From positions 124,001 to 188,000 of the forward strand of contig NZ_JASZYT010000008.1 in NCBI RefSeq assembly GCF_030316765.1: a DNA stretch of 64,000 nucleotides, in the 5' to 3' direction. Under the pieces are notes generated by a model, which did no database searches, was not told the DNA's origin, and saw only the letters and a list, made by a program, of their open reading frames with translations. A program made the translations under genes and the position numbers. Below, piece by piece: positions 54,043 through 62,038 of this stretch. Each line of letters starts with the position of its first letter. The stretch's first letter is position 1. The DNA comes from Variovorax saccharolyticus. GTDB taxonomy: Bacteria; Pseudomonadota; Gammaproteobacteria; Burkholderiales; Burkholderiaceae_C.

Positions 54043-54663
54043 ATGCCGGTGGTCCTGGTCGCCAATCCCAAGGGCGGAGTCGGAAAATCCACGCTCGCCA
54101 CGAACATCGCGGGCTATCTCGCCAGCCGCGGGCACCCCGTGATGCTGGGCGACATCGATCGCCAGCAGTCCTCGCGGCTCTGGCTCGGCTTGAGGCCGCC
54201 GCAGGCGCGGAAGATCCTCAGCTGGGAGGCGTCCGAGGACGGCAGCGTGGTGCGCCCGCCGCGCGGCACGACGCACGCGGTCATCGACACGCCGGCCGGG
54301 CTGCACGGCTCGCGCTTCAAGGACGCGCTGGCGCTGGCCGACAAGGTGCTGGTGCCCTTGCAGCCCAGCATCTTCGACATCTACGCGACGCGCGATTTCC
54401 TCGACAAGCTGCTCGCCAACCGACATGCCGGAAAGACCAGGATCGCCCTGGTCGGGATGCGCGTCGACGCCCGCACGCTGGCCGCGGACCGGCTGCGCGA
54501 GTTCGTCTCCGGGCTGGATGTGCCGGTGCTGGGGGAACTGCGCGACACGCAGAACTATGTGCAGCTGGCCGCCCGCGGCCTCACCCTGTTCGACATCGCG
54601 CCGGGGCGGGTGCAGCGCGATCTGGAGCAGTGGCAGCCGATCACCGATTGGCTGGACGCCTGA
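54043..54663 (+). CDS. ParA-family ATPase, stand-alone
   Basis: 206 residues. A deviant Walker A is ANPKGGVGKSTLATNIAGYLA (residues 5-25), Walker A' is in MLGDIDRQQSS, Walker B is AVIDTPAGLHG, and there is a late PSIFDIYATRDFL. It lacks an N-terminal helix-turn-helix and there is no parB gene or parS-like repeat nearby, so it is not a plasmid partition system. Small orphan ParA-like proteins position various complexes; the cargo here is unknown. An ATG at 54010 in frame would add 11 residues; the start at 54043 gives the usual MPVVLVANPKGG opening. Confidence 0.85.
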   Translation: MPVVLVANPKGGVGKSTLATNIAGYLASRGHPVMLGDIDRQQSSRLWLGLRPPQARKILSWEASEDGSVVRPPRGTTHAVIDTPAGLHGSRFKDALALADKVLVPLQPSIFDIYATRDFLDKLLANRHAGKTRIALVGMRVDARTLAADRLREFVSGLDVPVLGELRDTQNYVQLAARGLTLFDIAPGRVQRDLEQWQPITDWLDA

Positions 54664-54736
54664 GTCCGTGTTTACCCCGAGCCGCGATGTCCCGGCGTGG
54701 ACAGGAGGGGTGCCGGGGCACAGCTACAGTGAGGCG

Positions 54737-55195
54737 ATGAAAAAGACCTTCCAGACCCTTCAGGATCTCGCCGCGTGCGTCGGCCAGGAAGTCGCGGTCA
54801 GCGACTGGATCACCATCACCCAAGAGCAGGTCAACCAGTTCGCCGAGGCGACCGGCGATCACCAGTGGATCCACGTCGATGTCGAGCGCGCCAAGTCCGG
54901 CCCTTTCGGCGGACCGATCGCGCATGGCTTCCTGACGCTGTCGCTGCTGCCGCGGCTCTATGAAGTGGCCTTCGAGGTGGTCGAGTCGCGCATGGGCGTG
55001 AACTACGGCCTGAATCGCGTGCGTTTCATGTCGCCGGTGCCGGTCGGAGGCCGGGTGCGCGGCCGCATGAAGCTGCTGAGCTCGGAGCCGATTGCCAACG
55101 ACGGGCTGCAGATGACCTGGGAAACGACCATCGAACTGGAAGGTTCGCCGAAGCCGGCCTGCGTCGCCGAGTCTGTCGTCCGGCGGTACAGGTAG
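54737..55195 (+). CDS. MaoC-like (R)-specific enoyl-CoA hydratase
   Basis: 152 residues with a single hot-dog fold. The hydratase-2 motif appears as FAEATGDHQWIHVD (catalytic Asp and His), then GPFGGPIAHGFLTLSLLPRL and VNYGLNRVRFMSPVPVGGRVRG. Family members hydrate trans-2-enoyl-CoA to (R)-3-hydroxyacyl-CoA, for example for polyhydroxyalkanoate supply. It is a single gene 73 bp after the ParA-like gene; a repeat element follows its stop. The ATG at 54737 follows a GAGG Shine-Dalgarno. Confidence 0.88.
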   Translation: MKKTFQTLQDLAACVGQEVAVSDWITITQEQVNQFAEATGDHQWIHVDVERAKSGPFGGPIAHGFLTLSLLPRLYEVAFEVVESRMGVNYGLNRVRFMSPVPVGGRVRGRMKLLSSEPIANDGLQMTWETTIELEGSPKPACVAESVVRRYR

Positions 55196-55199
55196 CTCG

Positions 55200-55283
55200 C
55201 CCCCAGGTTGGGCTCACTGCGTGTAGCCCGCCCACCCCCTACCGGGGGCAACACCAGCGGCCCGGCGGAGCCGGTTCCGCGGT
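55200..55283. repeat. Dispersed GC-rich intergenic repeat, copy 2
   Basis: Contains CCCCC-TAC-CGGGGG and a 31-bp segment (55253-55283) matching 41491-41521 at 29 of 31 positions, including the CCGGC/GCCGG stem. It lies between the convergent maoC-like and trmL genes. It may act as a bidirectional terminator or be a remnant of a small mobile repeat. Confidence 0.75.
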
Positions 55284-55318
55284 GTTTCACCAACGAAGGC
55301 CGGGCTTCGCCGGCCTTG

Positions 55319-55780
55319 TCAGCCGAAGCCGTTCTGCCGCCAGGCCTCGAACACGGTCACCGCGACCGCGTTCGACAGGTTGAGGCTGCGCTGGCCCCCG
55401 CGCATCGGCAGCCGCAGCCGCTGCGGCGGGGCGAAGCTCTCGCGCAGCTCGGGCGCCAAGCCGCGGGTCTCCGATCCGAACACCAGCCAGTCGCCGGGGC
55501 GGAAGGCGACGTCGTGCACCGGTCGCGTGCCGCGCGTCGTGAGCGCGAACATCCGGTCGGCCGGCGGCCTCTGGCTATCGAGCAGCGCCTGCCAATCGGA
55601 ATGGCGCAGCAAGGTCGCGTACTCGTGGTAGTCGAGTCCGGCGCGGCGCAGCAGGCGGTCATCCATCGAAAAGCCAAGCGGCTCGACCAGGTGCAGGGTG
55701 CAGCCGGTGTTGGCGGCCAGCCGGATCACGTTGCCGGTATTCGGCGGAATCTCGGGTTCGACCAGAACGATATGGAACAT
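55319..55780 (-). CDS. trmL: tRNA (cytidine(34)-2'-O)-methyltransferase TrmL
   Basis: 153 residues, a minimal SPOUT (SpoU) methyltransferase. Motif 1 is PNTGNVIRLAANTG, motif 2 is WLVFGSETRGLAPE and motif 3 is LPMRGGQRSLNLSNAVAVTVFEAW, the knotted SAM pocket. TrmL methylates the wobble ribose of tRNA-Leu isoacceptors. It starts MFHIVLVEPEIPPNTG, the canonical N-terminus, and is 46 bp after comF on the same strand, so they may be co-transcribed. Confidence 0.94.
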   Translation of the reverse strand: MFHIVLVEPEIPPNTGNVIRLAANTGCTLHLVEPLGFSMDDRLLRRAGLDYHEYATLLRHSDWQALLDSQRPPADRMFALTTRGTRPVHDVAFRPGDWLVFGSETRGLAPELRESFAPPQRLRLPMRGGQRSLNLSNAVAVTVFEAWRQNGFG

Positions 55781-55826
55781 GTGGCGATTGTCGGTCGCGC
55801 GCAGCAGGCGCCGTCGGGGGTGCGCC

Positions 55827-56543
55827 TCATCCTGGCCGGTCGGTCCGGGCCAGCACGATCGCCGTGATGTGCGCCGCGCCCCCTGCGCGCAGCACCTGCC
55901 CGGCGGCATGGAGCGAGGCCCCGGTGGTCATGACGTCGTCGACCAGCACCAGGCGCCGGCCCCGCAACTGCTCGGCGCGCAGCGGGTCCAGGGCGAAGGC
56001 GCCGCGCAGGCCGCGCAGACGCTCCCCGCGATCCAGTCCGCTTTGCGGCGCCGTTTCGCGGCTGCGCAGCAGCAGTCCGGGGTCGCATCTGGCCGGGTCC
56101 AGTCGCCGCGCCAGTTCGTGCGCCTGGTTGAAGCCGCGCTCGCGCAGGCGCGCCGGCGCCAGCGGCATCGGCAGCACGAAGTCCGCCGCCTCGAGCGCCG
56201 GCTCGACCCAGGGAGCGCTGCGCAGCAGCGTGGCCAGCGGCGCGGCGCGACCGGGGTCGCCGCGAAACTTGAACTCCGCGATGCACTGCGGCCACGGCCA
56301 GACATAGGCGCAGGCCGCCAGGCAGGCATCCAGCGGCGGCGGGTTCCGCAGGCAGTCGCCGCACTGCGTCGAACCGGGCGCCAGGGGCAGCGCACAGGTC
56401 GTGCATCGCGGGACCGGCGGCGCGAAGCGCGCGACGCAGGCGTCGCACACCGGTTCCGAGGGCCAGGCGCGGCAGACCGCGCACTGGCTGGGCAGGCGGG
56501 CGAGCAGCGACGGGAAAGGCCGTACGGCCCAGCGCTTGAGCAT
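55827..56543 (-). CDS. comF: ComF family phosphoribosyltransferase-like protein
   Basis: 238 residues. An N-terminal zinc-ribbon-like part has paired cysteines (CAVC, CDAC, CTTC, CGDC). It is followed by a type I PRTase domain with the FVLPMPLAPARLRERGFNQAHEL motif and the PRPP loop RLVLVDDVMTTGASL. ComF proteins assist DNA uptake in naturally competent bacteria (ComF/GntX). It faces the methyltransferase gene divergently with a 22-bp gap. Competence is plausible here since type IV pilus control genes occur in the same window, though the pil structural genes are not seen. Confidence 0.9.
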   Translation of the reverse strand: MLKRWAVRPFPSLLARLPSQCAVCRAWPSEPVCDACVARFAPPVPRCTTCALPLAPGSTQCGDCLRNPPPLDACLAACAYVWPWPQCIAEFKFRGDPGRAAPLATLLRSAPWVEPALEAADFVLPMPLAPARLRERGFNQAHELARRLDPARCDPGLLLRSRETAPQSGLDRGERLRGLRGAFALDPLRAEQLRGRRLVLVDDVMTTGASLHAAGQVLRAGGAAHITAIVLARTDRPG

Positions 56544-56548
56544 CCCTC

Positions 56549-56556
56549 AATATACT
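56549..56556. promoter_or_regulatory. Overlapping divergent -10-like elements between comF and methyltransferase gene
   Basis: AATATACT in a 22-bp gap gives TATACT on the plus strand (56551-56556) and TATATT on the minus (56554-56549). Leaders would be only a few bases long. A candidate only. Confidence 0.3.
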
Positions 56557-56565
56557 CAGCGGCCC

Positions 56566-57480
56566 ATGCCCACCGACCCCGCACAGCGCCCGCCGACCAT
56601 CGATGCCACGGCGGCCGCGCGCTGGAGCCGGCTCGCGCCGGCTTCCGAATCCCCCTGGCTGCACGAGGAAATCGGCCGCCGCATGGAAGACCGGCTGCAG
56701 TGGATCAAGGCCCGGCCGCGCCATTGGGCCGACTGGTCGCCCGTGCGCGGCGGGCTCGAGGCGCACGCGCTGGTGGCGCGCCGGTACCGCGACGCCGCCC
56801 CCTTCGTGATCGAGCCGGAGCCGGCGTTGGCTGCGGTCACCGCCCGTTCCCTGGCGGCGCCCTGGTGGACCGCCCGCCGCTGGCAGGGGGCCCGCCCCAG
56901 CTTCGATCCGCCGCCCGAGGACGGCGTCGACCTGCTGTGGGCCAACATGGCGCTGCACATGGCGGCCGACCCGCAGGCGCTGATCGCGCGCTGGCACCGG
57001 CTGGTCGCGACCGACGGTTTCCTGATGTTCTCCTGCTTCGGGCCCGATACGCTGCAGGAGCTGCGCGGCCTGCACCGGCGCCTCGGCTGGCCGCCCGCCA
57101 GCCACGAATTCACCGACATGCACGACTGGGGCGACATGCTGGTCGGTGCCGGCTTCGCCGAACCGGTGATGGACATGGAGCGCATCGTGCTGACCTGGGC
57201 CAGCGCCGACGCCGCCCTGGCCGAACTGCGGCTGCTCGGGCGCAACCTCCATCCGGGCCGCTTCCCGGCCCTGCGCGGCAAGGCCTGGCGGCAGGCACTG
57301 GCCGCCGCCTTGCCCGAACTCGCACCGGCCGAGGAGGGCGGCGGGCGCATCGCCCTGACCTTCGAGATCATCTACGGGCATGCCTTCAAGCCCGCCCCGC
57401 GCGTGGCGCTGGCATCGGAAAGTGCGGTTTCCTTGCGGGAAATGCGTTCCATGCTGCAGCGAGGTCGTGTAGGCAACTGA
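56566..57480 (+). CDS. BioC-like methyltransferase with degenerate SAM-binding motif
   Basis: 304 residues. The C-terminal half is strongly like BioC-type malonyl-ACP methyltransferases of this order: DLLWANMALHMAADPQALI, GFLMFSCFGPDTLQELRGL and TDMHDWGDMLVGAGFAEPVMDMERI. The expected glycine-rich SAM motif I (V-L-D-x-G-x-G-x-G) is absent: the matching region reads HWADWSPVRGGLEAHALVARRY. So SAM binding by the usual mode is doubtful. It could still be a diverged methyltransferase, or a structural homologue. It is divergent from comF. No other bio genes are in the window, hence no symbol. Confidence 0.72.
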   Translation: MPTDPAQRPPTIDATAAARWSRLAPASESPWLHEEIGRRMEDRLQWIKARPRHWADWSPVRGGLEAHALVARRYRDAAPFVIEPEPALAAVTARSLAAPWWTARRWQGARPSFDPPPEDGVDLLWANMALHMAADPQALIARWHRLVATDGFLMFSCFGPDTLQELRGLHRRLGWPPASHEFTDMHDWGDMLVGAGFAEPVMDMERIVLTWASADAALAELRLLGRNLHPGRFPALRGKAWRQALAAALPELAPAEEGGGRIALTFEIIYGHAFKPAPRVALASESAVSLREMRSMLQRGRVGN

Positions 57481-57603
57481 GTCCGCCCTGGCCGACCCGC
57501 TACAATCCGGCGCTGCGTGAACTCCCGGGTATTGTCCCGTGATCGAGGCCTGTCCGACCGAAGTTTGACAGCGTGTCGACGCACCGATTTGCTGAACTCG
57601 CCC

Positions 57604-58080
57604 GTGTCGAATTCCGTGTTTCGTTTTGCCACTGTTTCCGGCCAGAACATCCACTGGTTCCTGAAGCGCAACTGCTCGGTCACGCCGAGCCAGCTCGGCT
57701 GGCTGTACGCGTCGCTGTGCGTGGTGTCGCTCGGCATCGGGACGGTCTTCTGGCTCAACGGCGCGCGGCTCGTGCTGCCGTTTGCGTGGCTCGAACTCGC
57801 CGCGGTCGGCTTCGCGTTCGTGCTCTACGCGCGGCACGCGACCGATGGCGAGAAGATCGCCTTGCAGGGCGGCAGGTTGGTGGTCGAGCTCGAGAACGGT
57901 GGGCATTACGAGCGCACGGAATTCTTGCCGCACCAGGTGCGGGTCGAGCCCCAGGACAGCGATCGCTCGCTGATCGAGGTCTCGGGTCAGGGTCGTTCGG
58001 TCAGGGTGGGGCGCTATGTGCGCCCGGAGTTGCGTGCGGCGCTGGCGCGCGAGATTCGCATGGCATTGCGCGGCGCCTGA
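57604..58080 (+). CDS. DUF2244 family integral membrane protein upstream of the cox genes
   Basis: About 158 residues from the GTG at 57604 (SNSVFRFATVSGQNIHWFLKRNCSVTPSQL). Two TM helices follow (about 42-62 and 65-83: LGWLYASLCVVSLGIGTVFWL, FAWLELAAVGFAFVLYA), then a soluble beta-rich C-terminal domain with repeated basic/acidic strands. DUF2244 proteins are commonly found beside aa3 oxidase genes in betaproteobacteria and may aid assembly. The upstream gap contains TACAAT (57501-57506) and a TTGACA (57565-57570) but no well-spaced promoter pair. In-frame starts further upstream are less likely. Confidence 0.8.
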   Translation: MSNSVFRFATVSGQNIHWFLKRNCSVTPSQLGWLYASLCVVSLGIGTVFWLNGARLVLPFAWLELAAVGFAFVLYARHATDGEKIALQGGRLVVELENGGHYERTEFLPHQVRVEPQDSDRSLIEVSGQGRSVRVGRYVRPELRAALAREIRMALRGA

Positions 58081-58146
58081 GGGGGCGAGCGCGATGTCGC
58101 ACCGTGGGGACCGGTGGGGTTAACAGGAAACGAAGAAGTGAACACG

Positions 58147-59328
58147 ATGAAGAGCAATTGGCGGAACAAGATCTGGCCGGCGAATCTGCTGCTGGCGGCC
58201 GGCGCGGCGTTCAGCGGCGCGGCGCACGCAGTCAACGACCTGCCCGGCGGCCCGTCGGTGCGTCAATTGAATCTGCCGTTCGGTGTCACCAAGATCTCCC
58301 AGGAGCAGCATTTTCTTCACACGGTGATGATGGTGCTCTGCACGGTCATCTTCGTGGCGGTGTTCGCGGTCATGTTCTATTCGATCTGGAAGCACCGCAA
58401 GTCGGTCGGCGCGAAGCCGGCGAACTTCCATGAATCGGTGGTGGTCGAGGTGATCTGGACCATCGTGCCCTTCCTCATCGTGATCCTGATGGCGCTGCCG
58501 GCGACCCGGGTGCTGGTGGCCCAGAAGGACACCACCAATTCCGACCTAACGATCAAGACCACCGGCTACCAGTGGAAGTGGGGCTACGACTACCTCAAGG
58601 GCGAAGGCGAGGGGCTGTCGTTCATCTCGACGCTCGACAGCTCGCAGCGCGCCATGTCCAATGCCGGCGCCCGCGGCGAGATGCCCGACGACTACCTGCT
58701 GAAGGTCGACAACCCGCTGGTGGTGCCGGTCAACGCCAAGGTCCGCATCATCACCACCGCCAACGACGTGATCCACGCCTTCGCGGTGCCGCAGCTCGGC
58801 GTCAAGCAGGACGCGATCCCCGGCTTCGTGCGCGACACCTGGTTCCGGGCCGAGAAGGTCGGCGACTACTACGGCCAGTGCCAGGAGCTCTGCGGCAAGG
58901 AGCACGCCTACATGCCGATCCATGTGAAGGTGCTGGCTGCCGCCGACTACACCGCCTGGGTCGATGCCAAGCGCAAGGAAGCCGCCGCTAAGCAGGATGA
59001 CCCGACCAAGGTCTGGACCCTGCCCGACCTGCTGGCCCGCGGCGAGAAGGTCTACGCTGCCAACTGCGCGGCCTGCCACCAGGCCAACGGCCGCGGCGCC
59101 GGTCCGATCAAGGCGCTCGACGGTTCGCCGACCGTGCTCGACGCCGACCGCCAGAAAGAACTCCACGTGGTGCTCCACGGGCAGAACAACGGCGCCATGC
59201 CGTCCTGGAAGCAACTCAGCGACACCGACATCGCCGCGGTCGTGAGCTTCACCAAGAACGCCTGGTCGAACAAGACGGGTCAGCTCGTGCAGCCGGCCGA
59301 AGTGCAGGCCGAGCGCGCCAAGCAGTAA
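58147..59328 (+). CDS. coxB: Cytochrome c oxidase subunit II with fused cytochrome c domain
   Basis: 393 residues. A signal peptide (MKSNWRNKIWPANLLLAAGAAFSGAAHA) leads to two TM helices (about 55-80 and 95-117: TVMMVLCTVIFVAVFAVMFYSIW, VIWTIVPFLIVILMALPAT). A periplasmic cupredoxin follows with CuA motif YGQCQELCGKEHAYMPIHV. Then a C-terminal cytochrome c (about 290-390) has heme site NCAACHQANG and a distal Met in GAMPSW. The fused c domain makes this a caa3-like subunit II. It receives electrons from periplasmic cytochromes and passes them to CoxA, encoded 39 bp downstream. Confidence 0.94.
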   Translation: MKSNWRNKIWPANLLLAAGAAFSGAAHAVNDLPGGPSVRQLNLPFGVTKISQEQHFLHTVMMVLCTVIFVAVFAVMFYSIWKHRKSVGAKPANFHESVVVEVIWTIVPFLIVILMALPATRVLVAQKDTTNSDLTIKTTGYQWKWGYDYLKGEGEGLSFISTLDSSQRAMSNAGARGEMPDDYLLKVDNPLVVPVNAKVRIITTANDVIHAFAVPQLGVKQDAIPGFVRDTWFRAEKVGDYYGQCQELCGKEHAYMPIHVKVLAAADYTAWVDAKRKEAAAKQDDPTKVWTLPDLLARGEKVYAANCAACHQANGRGAGPIKALDGSPTVLDADRQKELHVVLHGQNNGAMPSWKQLSDTDIAAVVSFTKNAWSNKTGQLVQPAEVQAERAKQ

Positions 59329-59367
59329 GCCGCGCCCACGACGAACGAGTTTGCAAGGAATACCAAG

Positions 59368-61005
59368 ATGAGCGCAGTCCTCGACCCCCACGGCCATGCA
59401 CCCGGTCATGACGACCATGCCCACGACGATCACCATGGCGCGCCGGCCGGCTGGCGCCGCTGGGTGTTCGCGACCAACCACAAGGACATCGGCACGCTGT
59501 ACCTGCTGTTCTCGTTCACGATGCTGATGGTCGGCGGCGTGCTTGCGCTGCTGATCCGCGCCGAGCTGTTCCAGCCCGGCCTGCAGGTGGTCAACCCCGA
59601 ACTGTTCAACCAGTTCACCACCATGCACGGCCTGATCATGGTGTTCGGCGCCATCATGCCGGCCTTCGTCGGCTTCGCGAACTGGATGATCCCGCTGCAG
59701 ATCGGCGCATCCGACATGGCCTTCGCGCGCATGAACAACTTCAGCTTCTGGCTGCTGATCCCGGCCGCGCTGATGCTGGTGGGCTCGTTCTTCATGCCCG
59801 GCGGCGCGCCCGCCGCGGGCTGGACGCTCTACGCGCCGCTCACCTTGCAGATGGGCCCCTCGATGGACGCCGGCATCTTCGCGATGCACATCATGGGCGC
59901 CTCGTCGATCATGGGCTCGATCAACATCATCGTCACCATCCTCAACATGCGCGCCCCCGGCATGACCTTGATGAAGATGCCGATGTTCTGCTGGACCTGG
60001 CTGATCACCGCCTACCTGCTGATCGCCGTGATGCCGGTGCTCGCCGGCGCCATCACGATGACGCTGACCGACCGCCACTTCGGCACCAGCTTCTTCAACC
60101 CCGCCGGCGGCGGCGACCCGGTGATGTACCAGCACATCTTCTGGTTCTTCGGCCACCCCGAGGTCTACATCATGATCTTGCCGGCCTTCGGCATCGTCAG
60201 CCAGATCGTGCCGGCCTTCTCGCGCAAGAAGCTCTTCGGCTACGCCTCGATGGTGTACGCCACCTCGTCGATCGCGATCCTGTCGTTCATCGTCTGGGCG
60301 CACCACATGTTCACGACCGGCATGCCGCTCACCGGCCAGCTGTTCTTCATGTACGCGACCATGCTGATCGCGGTGCCCACGGCCGTGAAGATCTTCAACT
60401 GGATCGCCACCATGTGGCAGGGCTCGATGACCTTCGAGACGCCGATGCTGTTCGCGGTCGGCTTCATCTTCGTGTTCACGATGGGCGGCTTCACCGGCCT
60501 GATCCTGGCGGTCGCGCCGATCGACACGCAGCTGCAGGACACCTACTACGTGGTGGCCCACTTCCACTACGTGCTGGTGGCCGGCTCGCTCTATGCCATG
60601 TTCGCCGGCTTCTACTACTGGGTGCCGAAGTGGACCGGCGTGATGTACAACGAGACCCGCGGCAAGGTCCACTTCTGGTGGTCGCTCATCTCGTTCAACA
60701 TCACCTTCTTCCCGATGCACTTCCTGGGCCTGGCCGGCATGCCGCGCCGCTATGCCGACTACCCGATGCAGTTCGCCGACTTCAACGCGATCGCCTCGGT
60801 CGGCGCCTTCGCCTTCGGCCTGGCACAGGTGTATTTCTTCCTCTTCATCGTGCTGCCCACCATGCTCGGCAAGGGCGAGAAGGCCCCCCAGAAGCCCTGG
60901 GAAGCCGCTGAAGGCCTCGAGTGGGAAGTCCCCTCGCCGGCGCCTTTCCACACCTTCGAGACCCCGCCGCGGCTGGACCCCACCGCGACCAAGGTGATCG
61001 GCTGA
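59368..61005 (+). CDS. coxA: Cytochrome c oxidase subunit I
   Basis: 545 residues, twelve TM helices. The key segments are present: TNHKDIGTLY, heme-a ligand TMHGLIMVFG, FGHPEVYIMILP (His-Tyr pair, CuB ligand), WAHHMFTTGMP (CuB histidines) and VVAHFHYVLVAGSLYAMF (heme a and a3 histidines). It is the proton-pumping heme-copper catalytic subunit. The N-terminus before the first helix is histidine-rich (HGHAPGHDDHAHDDHHGAP, eight His in about 20 residues), possibly a metal buffer. 14 bp before the small assembly gene. Confidence 0.97.
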   Translation: MSAVLDPHGHAPGHDDHAHDDHHGAPAGWRRWVFATNHKDIGTLYLLFSFTMLMVGGVLALLIRAELFQPGLQVVNPELFNQFTTMHGLIMVFGAIMPAFVGFANWMIPLQIGASDMAFARMNNFSFWLLIPAALMLVGSFFMPGGAPAAGWTLYAPLTLQMGPSMDAGIFAMHIMGASSIMGSINIIVTILNMRAPGMTLMKMPMFCWTWLITAYLLIAVMPVLAGAITMTLTDRHFGTSFFNPAGGGDPVMYQHIFWFFGHPEVYIMILPAFGIVSQIVPAFSRKKLFGYASMVYATSSIAILSFIVWAHHMFTTGMPLTGQLFFMYATMLIAVPTAVKIFNWIATMWQGSMTFETPMLFAVGFIFVFTMGGFTGLILAVAPIDTQLQDTYYVVAHFHYVLVAGSLYAMFAGFYYWVPKWTGVMYNETRGKVHFWWSLISFNITFFPMHFLGLAGMPRRYADYPMQFADFNAIASVGAFAFGLAQVYFFLFIVLPTMLGKGEKAPQKPWEAAEGLEWEVPSPAPFHTFETPPRLDPTATKVIG

Positions 61006-61019
61006 AGCGCGGCCAAGCG

Positions 61020-61130
61020 ATGACTCCCGAGCAAAAGAGAAACAACCGCCGCATGGGGCTCACGCTGGCCTCGATCGCGGTGCTGTTCTTCATCGGCTTC
61101 ATCGTCCGCATGGTCTGGTTCGGCCGCTAG
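61020..61130 (+). CDS. Cytochrome oxidase small assembly protein
   Basis: 36 residues: MTPEQKRNNRRMGL then one TM helix (TLASIAVLFFIGFIVRMVW). A tiny membrane protein of this kind sits between coxA and ctaG in many Comamonadaceae. It has a basic cytoplasmic lead and probably assists oxidase assembly or copper insertion; no direct function is known to me. The ATG at 61020 is 14 bp after the coxA stop and the next gene follows 18 bp later. Confidence 0.8.
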   Translation: MTPEQKRNNRRMGLTLASIAVLFFIGFIVRMVWFGR

Positions 61131-61148
61131 GCCCGACGACTGCATCAC

Positions 61149-61781
61149 ATGGGCATCGGTCAACGCATCCGCCGCGAGAACGTCCGCATGGTCGGCAAGC
61201 TGGCCGTCGTGGCGGCGGGCATGTTCGCCTTCGGCTATGCGCTGGTGCCGATGTACCGCGCCATCTGCGAGATGACCGGCATCAACATCCTGGCCCTGTC
61301 GGAACTGCAGGTGCCGGGCGGCGCCAGCGGCGGCGACAAGGTCCGCGTGCCCGACAACACGCAGGTCGATACCAGCCGCACCATCACGGTCGAGTTCGAC
61401 GCCAACGTGCGCGGGCTCTGGGACTTCAAGCCCGCGCAGCGTTCGATGGAAGTCCATCCGGGGCAGCTCAACACCGTGATGTACGAGTTCCAGAACGTCC
61501 AGAACCGCCGCATGGCGGCGCAGGCGATCCCGAGCTACGCGCCGCAGCAGGCGGCGCCCTACTTCAACAAGCTCGAGTGCTTCTGCTTCAACCAGTACAC
61601 GCTCGACGCCGGCGAGAAGAAGCAGTGGCCGGTCGCCTTCGTCATCGACCCCAAGATATCCAAGGACGTGAAGACGATCACGCTGTCGTACACCTTCTTC
61701 GAGGTTGGCGGCAAGACGCCGGCGGCGCCGGTGGCGACCAACGATGCGCTCGCCGTGCCGGCGACGGAGCCGCGCTCGTGA
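61149..61781 (+). CDS. ctaG: Cytochrome c oxidase assembly protein CtaG/Cox11
   Basis: 210 residues. After a short cytoplasmic start there is one TM (LAVVAAGMFAFGYALVPMY, about 19-37), then a periplasmic Ig-like copper chaperone domain with the conserved Cys motif NKLECFCFNQ. Cox11 delivers copper to the CuB site of CoxA. The stop overlaps the DUF2970 GTG by 4 bp (GTGA). It follows coxA and the small assembly gene in the usual order. Confidence 0.95.
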   Translation: MGIGQRIRRENVRMVGKLAVVAAGMFAFGYALVPMYRAICEMTGINILALSELQVPGGASGGDKVRVPDNTQVDTSRTITVEFDANVRGLWDFKPAQRSMEVHPGQLNTVMYEFQNVQNRRMAAQAIPSYAPQQAAPYFNKLECFCFNQYTLDAGEKKQWPVAFVIDPKISKDVKTITLSYTFFEVGGKTPAAPVATNDALAVPATEPRS

Positions 61782-61987
61782 GCACGTCGCCACTCGCTCG
61801 CAAGGGCTCGCTGCGGCAGACGGTGAGGGCCGTCTGCTGGTCGTTCTTCGGTGTCCGCAGGAACAGCGGCTACCGGGACGACCTCGCGAAACTGAATCCG
61901 CTGCACATCATCGCGGTCGCCTTCGTGGCGGTGGCGCTGTTCGTCGCCGCGCTGATCCTGCTGGTGCGCTGGGTGGCCGCCGCCTGA
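61778..61987 (+). CDS. DUF2970 small membrane protein
   Basis: 69 residues from a GTG that overlaps the ctaG stop. A basic N-terminal part (STSPLARKGSLRQTVRAVCWSFFGVRRNSGYRDD) is followed by a C-terminal TM (HIIAVAFVAVALFVAALILLV). DUF2970 proteins occur beside ctaG and coxC in betaproteobacteria and their role is undefined; an assembly factor is likely. coxC follows 51 bp later. Confidence 0.85.
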   Translation: MSTSPLARKGSLRQTVRAVCWSFFGVRRNSGYRDDLAKLNPLHIIAVAFVAVALFVAALILLVRWVAAA

Positions 61988-62038
61988 AGAAGTGAATCCC
62001 ACAGAAAATCAAGCCAGAGAAGAAAGCCAGGACCTGAT

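Noticed and set aside
54043..54663. Plasmid or phage partition locus suggested by the ParA-like gene
   Set aside because: No parB, replication gene, integrase or parS-like repeats are nearby and the neighbours are housekeeping genes.
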